Positions 1-8,628 of a DNA stretch of 64,000 nucleotides are shown one piece after another (position 1 is the first letter of the stretch; each line of letters opens with the position of its first letter). The position numbers and the translations under genes were made by a program. Location of the stretch: assembly GCF_000622405.1 (NCBI RefSeq), contig NZ_JASF01000005.1, forward strand, positions 1 to 64,000, written 5' to 3'. The notes under the pieces were generated by a model. The model had not been told where the DNA came from and ran no database searches. It saw only the letters and a list, made by a program, of their open reading frames with translations. This stretch comes from Sulfitobacter donghicola DSW-25 = KCTC 12864 = JCM 14565 (lineage in GTDB: Bacteria; Pseudomonadota; Alphaproteobacteria; Rhodobacterales; Rhodobacteraceae).

Positions 1-664
1 AGGAAGTGATCGTGTCGTTGCCGCCCAACGCGTCAACTATATCGTCTTCTGGGGCTTCGCCAGCGATCAACGCATCGCTTGCATCAATCCGGTCACCATC
101 AGGGTCGCCCGTATAGTCCAGATCAATAACGTCTGCACCATCATCACCAGAGACGATACCATCCCCATCCGTGATAGGTGTGTTATCTTCAAACACAAGG
201 TTATCAATAGCACCCGAGGTTTGCAGCTGGATTTCAAAGCGAACCGTACCAGGGACAAACAACTGAACAACCGATTGGCCGTTGTCACCGTTTACAGGCA
301 CAGTTTGCTCGCTCAACAGCGACCCGTCTTCGCCAAAGAACAACATTGTAGCTGGCTGTTCCAAGTCAAGGAACGTCAGGGATTTGATCGACACCGCGTT
401 GTCAAATTCAAAAGTGAATGTGCCGCCTGCCGCGTTGTCATCCGGATCAGATGAGTCACCGTCTTCGGAAATGATCAACACATTGTCCAGATTATCTGTC
501 GCCAGATCATCATCCCCGCCCGTGGGGTTGTTTGAATCAAAAATCATGGCCTGATCTACACCAGATCCATTTGCAACAGCAGAAACCGTTACACCAATGT
601 CTTCATATTGGTTGGTTACGTTTTCACCAGTGGCGAGATTATTAAAGTCGATAGTTCTGATCAT
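1..664 (-). CDS. RTX-type calcium-binding secreted protein, N-terminal part (runs off the window)
   Basis: The frame is open from an ATG at 664 to the left edge (221 codons), so the C-terminus lies outside. The start has a good ribosome site (AGGAG, about 8 bases upstream). Residues 1 to about 150 look like a beta-rich adhesive or carbohydrate-binding-type domain (MIRTIDFNNLATGENVTN...). An acidic stretch GDDGADVIDLDYTGDPDGDR follows, then the start of a glycine/aspartate repeat (LGGNDTI), the signature of RTX calcium-binding nonapeptides. There is no N-terminal signal peptide. RTX proteins are usually exported by type I secretion through a C-terminal signal, so that route is expected but not visible here. 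The exact role (adhesin, enzyme, S-layer) cannot be read from this fragment. Confidence 0.85.
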   Translation of the reverse strand, partial: MIRTIDFNNLATGENVTNQYEDIGVTVSAVANGSGVDQAMIFDSNNPTGGDDDLATDNLDNVLIISEDGDSSDPDDNAAGGTFTFEFDNAVSIKSLTFLDLEQPATMLFFGEDGSLLSEQTVPVNGDNGQSVVQLFVPGTVRFEIQLQTSGAIDNLVFEDNTPITDGDGIVSGDDGADVIDLDYTGDPDGDRIDASDALIAGEAPEDDIVDALGGNDTITS

Positions 665-1646
665 GTTTTTTGCTCCTATGCAGCAACACGCGCGGCGCGG
701 GTCGCGGCCGGATGGGAAGATGTGTAATCTGTGAGGTTACCAAAGGTATGCCGAAGACTGACGGTCGCCCTCGATAGGCCCGTCATATATCGTTTTAAAG
801 CACAACACGTTTTCATGTTCGTCTCCATTCATACTCTTGAACCCCGTGAGGTTCGAAACTGGTCCGAAATCAACACGCACACAGCAGCGCCAGTGATGGA
901 GGGAGAGACAGGCCAAATTATGGCCAAACTAAGAAACATAGAAGATGCTTCAAAGTTCTATGTGCAGCAGTCGCAAACATGCGCCCTACACCTCTCCTGC
1001 ACCATATAATGCAGTCAATGTGCGGCCGCCCCCGGACCAAATTATCGTCGCCCCCCAGTTGGGCAACTCAATTGATACCTTTTAAAATATGGCGCACAAA
1101 GGGAAAAATGTTTGAAAAGTGTCACGAACGGGCCCACGTTGCGTCGCTTTTTTAAGTCAGACAAGCTGCCCTTCCCGCCAAAAGTGAAGACTGTTTCCAT
1201 TTCCTGAACAGCGTTTATGGGCGTTCGCCCATAAAGACAGGGGGTTTAGGACAGTTCCAACAAAACCCACACAACCAATCCGTGCACCCAGTGTTTCCAT
1301 CTCCGAAACACCAGCTTGCCCCATTTGACAGGCAGCTCTCCGCCGCCCGTCACATTTGCTTGTTTACAGCTCGGAACCAATCCAATTGAAACGGGGAAAT
1401 TGGCCAAACTTGACGTAAGGTCCGCCACAATTCAACGAATCAAACGGCTTTACGCTTTCGCAGCTTTGCCTTCGCAATTCACGCTTATTGGATCGCACTG
1501 TAAAACAACGGATTTTAGTTAACGGCATCAACCGCGCTCAAACTTCTGTTCCACAGAAACAACCGTAACCACATCTAGGCCTTAAAAAGCCCAAATAGCG
1601 TCAAGCGGATTTTTTTAAAAAAAACGGAGACCTGAACACGTCAGGT
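665..1646. other. Intergenic region without convincing genes
   Basis: This stretch of nearly 1 kb lies between the start of the RTX-type gene and the tRNA-Leu. Short open frames exist (731-1009 and 1316-1522 on the plus strand), but they lack ribosome sites and have an uneven, non-protein-like composition. The only clear structure is the hairpin at 1214-1235. The promoter of the leftward RTX gene must lie here. Confidence 0.6.
1214..1235. repeat. Perfect 10-bp inverted repeat with a 2-base loop
   Basis: TTTATGGGCG and CGCCCATAAA are exact reverse complements separated by TT. The element sits alone in a gene-free region about 550 bp upstream of the RTX gene start and about 410 bp from the tRNA-Leu. 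There is no T-run after it on either strand, so a terminator is unlikely. A protein-binding operator or a structured RNA are both possible. Confidence 0.6.
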
Positions 1647-1730
1647 TGGTACCCAAGGCCGGACTCGAACCGGCACGCCTCGCGGCGGGAGATTTTGAAT
1701 CTCCTGCGTCTACCATTCCGCCACTTGGGC
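1647..1730 (-). tRNA. tRNA-Leu (anticodon CAA)
   Basis: The 84-base minus-strand sequence folds as a class II tRNA. The acceptor stem GCCCAAG pairs with CTTGGGT (one G-U pair), the anticodon stem GGAGA/TCTCC encloses the loop TTCAAAA giving anticodon CAA, there is a short variable arm, the T-loop is GGTTCGAGTCC, and CCA is encoded at 1647-1649. Confidence 0.95.
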
Positions 1731-1867
1731 ACTGAGGGGTGATGTAGCCTGAGCTTTCGCGGTGGGCAAGCCCAAATCGAAGCCTTTTTCTCTGCTTTGC
1801 CCTTTCGCGCTCCCTTGACCTGAAACGCTTCACGTGGTGTTGACGTTAAAAACACGGAGCAGCCCCC

Positions 1868-2446
1868 ATGATCCAACGCCTATATGACTGGACACTTGGT
1901 CTAGCCGATCACCGCCACGCCCTTTGGGTGCTTGCATTTGTGGCCTTTATCGAAAGCTCGGTCTTTCCGATCCCGCCAGATATTATCATGATCCCGATGA
2001 TCATTGCCCGCCCTAGCCGCGCGTTTTTGATTGCTGGGGTTGCGCTGGTCGCCTCCGTTTTGGGGGGGATGCTGGGCTATGCCATTGGCGCTTTGGCGTT
2101 TGAGGCTTTGGGCGAACCGATCCTCAACTCCCTTGGCAAAGCGGATTCGATGGCTGAATTTGCCACACGATTTAACGATCTGGGCTTCTGGGCCGTTCTG
2201 GCGGCAGGGATCACCCCCTTCCCTTATAAGGTCATTACGATCATGTCGGGTTGGACCGCGATGCCGCTGGGCACATTTATTGCAACATCTATCCTTGCAC
2301 GGGGGTTGCGCTTCTTTATCGTTGCGCTGCTGCTGTGGAAATTTGGTGCACCTATTCGTGATTTCATTGAAAAACGCCTTCCCCTTATGTTCACCCTTGC
2401 GCTTGCGCTGCTCATCGGGGGCTTTTTCGTGGTGAAATTCCTGTGA
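1868..2446 (+). CDS. YqaA/DedA-type (VTT domain) membrane protein
   Basis: This 192-residue inner-membrane protein resembles the YqaA branch of the DedA/SNARE-associated family. The N-terminal half carries the family's re-entrant signature (FIESSVFPIPPDIIMIP), and later segments include GYAIGALAF and ITPFPYKVITIMSGW. About four to five hydrophobic segments are visible. The ATG at 1868 follows GGAG at good spacing. The stop overlaps the GTG start of dsbB by four bases, so the two are translationally coupled, as is common in Rhodobacterales. DedA-family proteins are linked to lipid flipping and proton-motive-force balance; the specific substrate of YqaA is unknown. Confidence 0.88.
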   Translation: MIQRLYDWTLGLADHRHALWVLAFVAFIESSVFPIPPDIIMIPMIIARPSRAFLIAGVALVASVLGGMLGYAIGALAFEALGEPILNSLGKADSMAEFATRFNDLGFWAVLAAGITPFPYKVITIMSGWTAMPLGTFIATSILARGLRFFIVALLLWKFGAPIRDFIEKRLPLMFTLALALLIGGFFVVKFL

Positions 2447-2895
2447 AACGTCTGGTTCTTCTGGCTGCAATCGGCTCGGCTGCTGTTTTGCTGGGGGCTT
2501 ACGCCTTTCAACATATTGGTGGCATGCCCCCGTGCAAACTGTGCCTCTGGCAGCGTTGGCCCCATGCGGCTGCGGCGCTGATTGGCGCCCTGATTGTTCT
2601 CACGGGAGAGATACGCCTTGCTTGGCTGGGCGCGATCGCTGCGCTGAGCACGGCAGGCATCGCCGCCTACCACGTCGGAGTCGAGCAAGGCTGGTGGGAA
2701 GGGCCAACCAGCTGCACCTCATCGGGTGTGTCCAATGTCAGCGCCGAAGACCTGCTGAACCAGATTCTCGCCGCGCCACTGGTGCGTTGCGATGACATCC
2801 CTTGGCAAATGGCAGGGATCAGCATGGCAGGTTGGAACGCGATCCTATCTGTTGGTTTGGCTGTGGTCTGGGTGGCGGCGGCGCGCCGCGGCTAG
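2443..2895 (+). CDS. dsbB: Disulfide bond formation protein B
   Basis: This 150-residue quinone reductase would reoxidise periplasmic DsbA-type thiol oxidoreductases. Two cysteine pairs are visible: C31-x-x-C34 in PPCKLCLWQRWP, and C91/C116 in the second periplasmic loop. Four hydrophobic segments match the DsbB fold. The start is a GTG overlapping the yqaA stop (GTGA). The stop TAG lies in a CTAG palindrome that also supplies the stop of the convergent Lrp-type gene. A DsbA-like protein that could be its partner is encoded at 44266-45009. Confidence 0.92.
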   Translation: MKRLVLLAAIGSAAVLLGAYAFQHIGGMPPCKLCLWQRWPHAAAALIGALIVLTGEIRLAWLGAIAALSTAGIAAYHVGVEQGWWEGPTSCTSSGVSNVSAEDLLNQILAAPLVRCDDIPWQMAGISMAGWNAILSVGLAVVWVAAARRG

Positions 2896-3317
2896 CCAAC
2901 CTTTTGTGTGCTTAACAGCAGGCTGGTTTCCGAACTCGCCACACCGTCCAGATTGCGTATCCGCCCCAGCACGATGTCCAGCTCGGCCAAAGTGGAAGTG
3001 CCAATTTCGACGATCAAATCCCAACGCCCGTTGGTAGAATGCACCGCTCGCAGCTCGGCCATGGCGGACAGCTGGCGTTTGATACGCTCTGTGCCGCGCC
3101 CCTCAATCCCGATCATCATCAACCCGCGCACAGGATCCTGCGCAACATCCGCGCGGGTGATGACAGAAAACCCGACAATATCGCCGCGGTTTTGAAGGCG
3201 CGACAACCGTGCCCTTAGGGTTGTACGTGACACCCCTAACCGCGCAGCAAGATCAGACAAAGACGCGCGCGCATCATGGCGCAACGCGCCGATCAGCTGG
3301 TGATCCATATCGTCCAT
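2892..3317 (-). CDS. Lrp/AsnC-family transcriptional regulator, probable arginine/ornithine catabolism regulator
   Basis: This 141-residue regulator has an N-terminal winged helix-turn-helix (DHQLIGALRHDARASLSDLA then GVSRTTLRARLSRLQ) and a C-terminal RAM effector domain (about residues 65-135). I chose the ATG at 3317; the frame is open further upstream to 3440 but that part overlaps the divergent arginase gene. It is transcribed divergently from arginase and ornithine cyclodeaminase, with a 108-bp shared promoter region that contains an inverted repeat (3327-3362). Lrp-type regulators next to amino-acid catabolic genes usually sense that amino acid, so control by arginine or ornithine is the natural inference. 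Confidence 0.88.
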   Translation of the reverse strand: MDDMDHQLIGALRHDARASLSDLAARLGVSRTTLRARLSRLQNRGDIVGFSVITRADVAQDPVRGLMMIGIEGRGTERIKRQLSAMAELRAVHSTNGRWDLIVEIGTSTLAELDIVLGRIRNLDGVASSETSLLLSTQKVG

Positions 3318-3326
3318 TTTTCTATC

Positions 3327-3362
3327 CAATTTGGTCAAACTGTAAACATTATGGCCAAATTG
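3327..3362. promoter_or_regulatory. Candidate Lrp-type operator (inverted repeat)
   Basis: CAATTTGG (3327-3334) and CCAAATTG (3355-3362) are exact inverted repeats 20 bp apart. They lie in the intergenic region between the Lrp-type regulator and arginase, just upstream of the regulator's start. The AT-rich dyad is typical of Lrp/AsnC targets. Binding is inferred from position only. Confidence 0.45.
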
Positions 3363-3425
3363 CATGCTACTAACAATCCATTTTACCAAGTTATAAAGAA
3401 TAATCTGTAGCGAAAGAGGCTTTTC

Positions 3426-4346
3426 ATGAAACCACATCACTGTATCTTACAAGGCGCCCCACTGGATTGCGGCAAGACACGTCGTGGCTGTATAATGGGC
3501 CCAGACGCCTTGCGCACAGCTGGCCTTGCCGAAGCTTTGAGCAGCCTTGGGCACCGTGTCACCGACATCGGTAATATCGCACCTGCCCCTTTCACAGATG
3601 CTCCACACCCCAAATTGCACCGCCTGTCGGAAACCATTGCATGGACACATGCACTGGCCGATGCCACCGAGACCGCCTTTGACCAAGGGTTGCCCATCAC
3701 GATGGGAGGAGATCACGCGCTGGCTGCAGGAACGGTTCTGGGCGCGATGCGTCACGCCGCCCGCCAAGAGCGCCCTTTGTTTGTGCTTTGGCTGGATGCC
3801 CATAGCGATTTCCACACATTAGAAAGCACCGATAGCGGCAATTTGCACGGCACGCCTATGGGCTATGTCACAGGGCGCAGCGCCTTTCCGGATTGGCCCG
3901 CCCTGCCCGCGCCTCTTCCTTATGAAAACATCGCGATGATCGGCCTGCGCTCCGTTGATCCGGCAGAGCGCGAAGCGCTGCAAGACACCGCAATCACCCG
4001 CGTTGATATGCGCGAAATCGATGAAACAGGCATCGCCCGCCCGCTTGGCGCGTTTCTGGATCGTGTGACGGCTGCGAACGGCATGTTGCATGTGTCGCTG
4101 GATGTGGATTTCCTCGACCCTGCTGTTGCCCCCGCTGTTGGCACCACTGTTCCCGGGGGTGCAACCGTACGCGAAGGGCATCTGGTCATGGAGATGATCA
4201 ACGACAGCGGGTTGATGACCTCGCTCGATCTGGTTGAGCTGAACCCGTTTATGGACGAACGCGGCCGCACCGCCGAGCTGTTGGTCGATCTGGCCGCCTC
4301 TGCCATGGGGCGCAACGTGTTTGATCGCCCTACCCGCGCCTTCTAA
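3426..4346 (+). CDS. Arginase
   Basis: This 306-residue ureohydrolase would convert arginine to ornithine and urea using a binuclear manganese centre. All metal-ligand motifs are present: GGDH (H97), DAHSD (D124, H126, D128) and SLDVDFLDP (D226, D228). The substrate loop SGNLHGTPMGYVTG fits arginase rather than agmatinase. The ATG at 3426 follows GAGG. The gene lies 68 bp upstream of ornithine cyclodeaminase and is divergent from the Lrp-type regulator, giving a two-step arginine to proline route. Confidence 0.93.
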   Translation: MKPHHCILQGAPLDCGKTRRGCIMGPDALRTAGLAEALSSLGHRVTDIGNIAPAPFTDAPHPKLHRLSETIAWTHALADATETAFDQGLPITMGGDHALAAGTVLGAMRHAARQERPLFVLWLDAHSDFHTLESTDSGNLHGTPMGYVTGRSAFPDWPALPAPLPYENIAMIGLRSVDPAEREALQDTAITRVDMREIDETGIARPLGAFLDRVTAANGMLHVSLDVDFLDPAVAPAVGTTVPGGATVREGHLVMEMINDSGLMTSLDLVELNPFMDERGRTAELLVDLAASAMGRNVFDRPTRAF

Positions 4347-4414
4347 CGCTTCCCCCTTCTTTGCCAAAGGCTCGGCGCCTTGCGGGGCTGAGCCTTTCCC
4401 GCATTTTCTGAAAG

Positions 4415-5467
4415 ATGAGTATTATGACACAACCCTCCCAAAAAGCCCTTGTTCCTTTTGTCAGCGTCGATCACATGATGCAGCTGATCCACCACATCGG
4501 GATCGCGCCCATGCTGCAAGGCATCTGCGACCGGATCGAACAGGATTTCCACCGCTGGCCCCTGTTTGACAAAACACCGCGGGTCGCCTCGCATTCCGAT
4601 GTTGGCGTGATCGAGCTGATGCCGACTTCGGATGGGGATGTTTACGGATTCAAATACGTCAACGGCCACCCAGATAACACCAAAGACGGGCTGCAGACGG
4701 TCACGGCCTTTGGCCTGCTGTCGGATGTGGCCACGGGCTATCCCGTTCTTTTCTCTGAAATGACCATCCTCACGGCACTGCGCACCGCAGCAACATCCGC
4801 ATTGGCGGCCAAAATTCTGGCACCTAAAGGATCAGAAGTGATGGCCATGATCGGCAATGGCGCACAATCCGAATTCCAAAGCCTAGCCATGCAGGCAATT
4901 CTGGGCCTGAAAGAAGTCCGCCTCTATGATGTAGACCCTGCCGCCACCGCCAAATGCGCGCGCAACCTCGAAGGTACTGGCCTGCGGGTGGTCAGCTGCG
5001 CAACCGCCGAAGAGGCGATTTTGGGCGCGCAGATCATCACCACCTGCACCGCTGACAAACAATACGCCACTATCCTGACCGACAATATGGTTGGCGCTGG
5101 CGTGCACATCAACGCCATTGGCGGTGACTGCCCGGGCAAGACAGAACTGGCCCCAGCGATCCTGCACCGCTCTGAAATCTTTGTGGAATATCCCGAACAA
5201 ACCCGCATCGAGGGCGAAATCCAGCAACTAGACGATGACCACCCTGTCACCGAACTGTGGGAGGTCATCACAGGCGCGGCACAGGGGCGCAAGGACGACA
5301 AACAGATCACCCTGTTTGACAGTGTCGGCTTCGCGATCGAGGATTTCTCGGCGCTGTGCTATGTGCGTGATGCGATCAAGGATACGTCCTTTTTCACGCC
5401 GCTGGACATGCTGGCAGACCCTGATGATCCGCGCGATCTATTCGGCATGGTCTCTCGCGCAAAGTGA
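4415..5467 (+). CDS. Ornithine cyclodeaminase
   Basis: This 350-residue member of the ornithine cyclodeaminase/mu-crystallin family would convert ornithine to proline and ammonia with bound NAD. The dinucleotide-binding loop MIGNGAQSEFQ is visible near residue 145, preceded by the family segment RTAATSALAA and followed by the conserved INAIGGDCPGKTEL. The second in-frame ATG (4424) is a possible alternative start. Gene order after arginase supports function in arginine use as a nitrogen source. The convergent monooxygenase gene ends one base away. Confidence 0.92.
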   Translation: MSIMTQPSQKALVPFVSVDHMMQLIHHIGIAPMLQGICDRIEQDFHRWPLFDKTPRVASHSDVGVIELMPTSDGDVYGFKYVNGHPDNTKDGLQTVTAFGLLSDVATGYPVLFSEMTILTALRTAATSALAAKILAPKGSEVMAMIGNGAQSEFQSLAMQAILGLKEVRLYDVDPAATAKCARNLEGTGLRVVSCATAEEAILGAQIITTCTADKQYATILTDNMVGAGVHINAIGGDCPGKTELAPAILHRSEIFVEYPEQTRIEGEIQQLDDDHPVTELWEVITGAAQGRKDDKQITLFDSVGFAIEDFSALCYVRDAIKDTSFFTPLDMLADPDDPRDLFGMVSRAK

Positions 5468-5468
5468 C

Positions 5469-6635
5469 CTAACGCTGCTGGGTGACATCCACCCCATAAA
5501 GCCAGTCAAACGCGCCCAACATCCGCTTGGGCGCGAAACGGCTCCCTAAACGCAGCACCGTATGCGCGGCCAAGCGCAGCGGCCCAGGGCGCAAGTGGTA
5601 ACGCCACGCATTGCCCTCGGCCGCTTTGATCACACGGGTTACCCGTGGTTTACGCGCCGCCTGATAGGCAGGAAGGGCAGCAACCCCGCCCTTTAGGACG
5701 TGATCGGCCAAAACCCATGCATCCTCTAGCGCCATATTTGCGCCCTGCGCCAAAAACGGCAGCGTTGGGTGAGCAGCATCGCCCAGCAGGGCCACGCCCC
5801 CCTGCTGCCAGACATCAGCCACAGGGTGACGGTGCAGGCCCCAGAGCGTTGTTTCGGTTACCGCATTGATCATCTCCCCCGCGGCACCTTCAAATTCGGC
5901 AAAGGCAGCACGCAGATTGGCAGGATCATCCGTGTGGTTCCATCCCTCATCCGCCCAATCGCTGCGCTCTTCCACCGCGACGAGGTTGACCCTGTCGCCG
6001 CCCCGCAACGGGTAGCTCACCAAATGACGTTTGCTTCCCATGGTGACCATGGCCACGTCTGGGTGATCGAAATGGTTTGGCACGGTGGCACGCCATGCAA
6101 CTTGCCCCGTGAAAAATGCCTCATCCGCGCCGTTCAGCGTTTTGCGTGTAGGTGAATGGATGCCATCGGCCCCTACAATCAGTTCCGCACGGCGGGTGGT
6201 CCCGTCACTAAGGGTGAGTTCGGGAATATCGCCACCGCGAACCGATTGCACCTGCACGCCCATCTCGAACGAGACATTCTGCTCGCGCGCGGCGCGTGCC
6301 AAAACATCAATCAAATCAGCGCGATGCATAAAGTAGTAGGTTTGATCGCTGGGTAAACGGGTCAGGTCAAGGCGGGCAACGTCGCTGGCATTGTCAAAGG
6401 CCCGCATCACAACGGCCTTGCCCTTTACTGCACCGCGATCCGTCAAACGCTTTTCCAGCCCAAGCGCGCGCAACACGGCCAGCCCGTTCGGGCTTATCTG
6501 TAACCCCGCGCCAACTTCGCGGATCTCTGGGGCCTGCTCTAGGACGGTAACGGCCACGCCCCCTCGCGCCAGTGCGATCGCCGCCGTCAGACCGCCGATG
6601 CCTGCCCCGATTACTATTGCGTTACTCACACCCAT
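5469..6635 (-). CDS. FAD-dependent monooxygenase (salicylate hydroxylase-like)
   Basis: This 388-residue group A flavoprotein monooxygenase has the Rossmann GxGxxG motif at the N-terminus (VIGAGIGGLTAAIALARGG), the mid-protein DG motif (ELIVGADGIHSPTRK) and the FAD ribose-binding GD motif (GVALLGDAAHPTLPFLAQGA). I chose the ATG at 6635, five bases after GGAGG; an adjacent ATG at 6638 is possible, and the frame runs on upstream without a ribosome site. Relatives hydroxylate aromatic acids such as salicylate or 3-hydroxybenzoate. No aromatic-pathway gene sits beside it, so the substrate is unknown. Confidence 0.85.
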   Translation of the reverse strand: MGVSNAIVIGAGIGGLTAAIALARGGVAVTVLEQAPEIREVGAGLQISPNGLAVLRALGLEKRLTDRGAVKGKAVVMRAFDNASDVARLDLTRLPSDQTYYFMHRADLIDVLARAAREQNVSFEMGVQVQSVRGGDIPELTLSDGTTRRAELIVGADGIHSPTRKTLNGADEAFFTGQVAWRATVPNHFDHPDVAMVTMGSKRHLVSYPLRGGDRVNLVAVEERSDWADEGWNHTDDPANLRAAFAEFEGAAGEMINAVTETTLWGLHRHPVADVWQQGGVALLGDAAHPTLPFLAQGANMALEDAWVLADHVLKGGVAALPAYQAARKPRVTRVIKAAEGNAWRYHLRPGPLRLAAHTVLRLGSRFAPKRMLGAFDWLYGVDVTQQR

Positions 6636-6738
6636 CATGACCTCCCCCATAATGAAAAGACGCCACAGCTTGCACTGCGGCGCCCAATATTCTCTCCAAA
6701 TCACGGCAGGTTATGCCCAACTTGGCCTGTACTGGCGA

Positions 6739-7161
6739 TCAATCGTCGCGGTGTACTTTTTCGCGGCGCTCGTGACGCTCTTGCGCCTCAAGGCTCATCG
6801 TTGCGATTGGACGCGCATCCAGACGTTTTAGAGAAATCGGGTCACCCGTGACCGAGCAATAGCCGAATTCATCTTCCTCAATGCGCCGTAACGCAGCGTC
6901 AATTTTGCTGACCAATTTGCGCGCACGATCACGTGTACGCAGTTCCAGCGCGCGGTCGGTTTCTTCCGAAGCGCGATCCGTAACATCCGGAATATTGCGC
7001 GTTCCATCCTGAAGCGTCTCGATTGTGTCGCGGCTGCCCTCCAGCAGTTCCGCTTTCCAATCCAACAACTTGCGGCGGAAATACTCGACCTGCCTGTCAT
7101 TCATGAATGGCTCGTCGTCGGTTGGACGATAGTCATCCGGCAAAAAGTTTTCCTGTTTCAC
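6739..7161 (-). CDS. dksA: RNA polymerase-binding transcription factor DksA, single-cysteine type
   Basis: This 140-residue DksA binds the RNA polymerase secondary channel and, with ppGpp, controls rRNA and amino-acid promoters. The coiled-coil tip motif DVTDRA (D59, D62, A64) corresponds to the catalytic tip of E. coli DksA. Only one of the four zinc-finger cysteines remains (C102); the other positions read T105, S123 and A126, as known for Rhodobacter DksA. I start it at the GTG at 7161, nine bases after GAGGGG; a TTG at 7191 would add ten residues but has no ribosome site. It stands alone between two unrelated genes. Confidence 0.93.
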   Translation of the reverse strand: MKQENFLPDDYRPTDDEPFMNDRQVEYFRRKLLDWKAELLEGSRDTIETLQDGTRNIPDVTDRASEETDRALELRTRDRARKLVSKIDAALRRIEEDEFGYCSVTGDPISLKRLDARPIATMSLEAQERHERREKVHRDD

Positions 7162-7330
7162 TTTGTCTATCCCCTCGGAGGTTTTCGACAATGCCGTGCG
7201 GAGTACCCTATCACGACATCTCCCTTGGCGCGGGGTCTATAGGACGGATGAGAGATTGTCACTACACAATCACGCGTTATTATCGCGATCGAACCATGCA
7301 AAGTGTATGCACTAGAAAGTTGATAACGAT

Positions 7331-8170
7331 ATGAAATTCCAAGGTACCGCTGACTATGTCGCGACCGATGATCTGAAAATTGCGGTGAATGCTGCCGTGC
7401 AGCTGGAACGCCCTCTTTTGGTGAAAGGCGAACCCGGCACAGGCAAGACAGAATTGGCCCGTCAGGTTTCTGCGGCTTTGGGCCTGCGGATGATCGAATG
7501 GAACATCAAATCGACAACCCGCGCACAGCAGGGCCTGTATGAATATGACGCCGTAAGCCGCCTGCGCGATAGCCAGTTGGGCGACGAGCGCGTGCATGAT
7601 GTTTCCAACTACATCCGCAAAGGTAAACTATGGGAAGCCTTTGAGGCGGGCGAGAAAGTGGTTCTGCTGATTGATGAGATCGACAAAGCGGATATCGAGT
7701 TTCCAAACGACTTGCTGCAAGAGCTCGATAAAATGGAATTCCACGTCTATGAAACGGGCGAAACCATCAAAGCGGCCGTGCGCCCGATTGTGATCATTAC
7801 TTCGAACAACGAAAAAGAGCTGCCAGACGCGTTCCTGCGCCGCTGCTTCTTCCACTATATCCAGTTTCCCGACATGGAGACGCTGAAAAAGATTGTCGAA
7901 GTCCACCACCCTGGGATCAAATCCGAGCTCCTGACCACCGCGTTGACCCAATTCTACGAAATCCGCGACCAGCAGGGTTTGAAAAAGAAACCATCAACCT
8001 CCGAGGTCATCGACTGGCTCAAGCTGCTGCTGGCCGAAGACATGGAGGCCAAAGACCTGAAATCCGATGGCGCCTCTGCCCTGCCCAAACTGCATGGCGC
8101 CTTGCTCAAGAACGAACAGGACGTGCATCTGTTTGAACGCCTCGCCTTTATGGCGCGCGGCGGACGCTAA
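7331..8170 (+). CDS. MoxR-family AAA+ ATPase
   Basis: This 279-residue AAA+ protein has Walker A GEPGTGKTEL near residue 37, Walker B VVLLIDEIDKAD, sensor 1 VIITSNNEKELPDAFLRRC and the arginine-finger region. MoxR ATPases act as chaperones that mature protein complexes, generally together with a von Willebrand factor A protein. Such a partner lies 2 kb downstream (10179-11366) on the same strand. The stop is followed by a long hairpin (8179-8220), so the two parts of the locus may be separately transcribed. The client complex is not evident from the neighbourhood. Confidence 0.9.
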   Translation: MKFQGTADYVATDDLKIAVNAAVQLERPLLVKGEPGTGKTELARQVSAALGLRMIEWNIKSTTRAQQGLYEYDAVSRLRDSQLGDERVHDVSNYIRKGKLWEAFEAGEKVVLLIDEIDKADIEFPNDLLQELDKMEFHVYETGETIKAAVRPIVIITSNNEKELPDAFLRRCFFHYIQFPDMETLKKIVEVHHPGIKSELLTTALTQFYEIRDQQGLKKKPSTSEVIDWLKLLLAEDMEAKDLKSDGASALPKLHGALLKNEQDVHLFERLAFMARGGR

Positions 8171-8178
8171 GACGTTAC

Positions 8179-8220
8179 CAGCGGCGCAAACCGATCTATC
8201 GGGTTCGGGGTGCGCCGCTG
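8179..8220 (+). terminator. Long hairpin after the MoxR ATPase gene
   Basis: CAGCGGCGCA (8179-8188) pairs exactly with TGCGCCGCTG (8211-8220), and a second inner stem (CCGAT/ATCGG) extends it. The following sequence AATTTT is only a weak T-run. It lies 9 bp after the moxR stop, so terminator or processing signal are the likely roles. Confidence 0.55.
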
Positions 8221-8628
8221 AATTTTCGGATTTCGGCCATACCGCTATATCCGCACCCCATAGGTTTTGGCCTATTCTCTCTCCCCTTTTTCAGCTGTTA
8301 GCCGCCTTTAAAGGCCAAGGCAGGATTGTCCGCCAAGAACCACGTGCCGCGTGGTTGACGTGAGGGCGCCCTTGGTAAGGCAACCCCTTCTAAACTGTGG
8401 CTTTTTCGCATCCTCAGCCCTAGCTGCGCCTCATTCCGTAAAAATTGCCACTATTTTGCCTTAATTGCTCCCTACCGAGGACAGGTTGAGAGGCGAAAAG
8501 ATCTCCATCGAAGCTCAAAAAGGGCAGGCAGGCAGAGTTATGAGTATCCAGAACGCACAGTTTGTGCGCGTGTTTTTTGCACGCTTTTCAACGACCTACA
8601 TGAATTCCTCACAAGAGGTGGCGCTGAC
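8221..8628. other. Intergenic stretch upstream of the DUF2927 lipoprotein gene
   Basis: I see no gene here. The region carries short AT-rich patches suitable for a promoter near 8440-8590 and ends with a good ribosome site (GAGGTGG) for the next gene. Confidence 0.5.

Noticed and set aside
731..1009. Open frame of 92 codons upstream of tRNA-Leu
   Set aside because: No ribosome site, uneven residue composition, and it lies in a likely promoter region.
1316..1522. Open frame of 68 codons
   Set aside because: No ribosome site or recognisable pattern; overlaps another random frame on the other strand.
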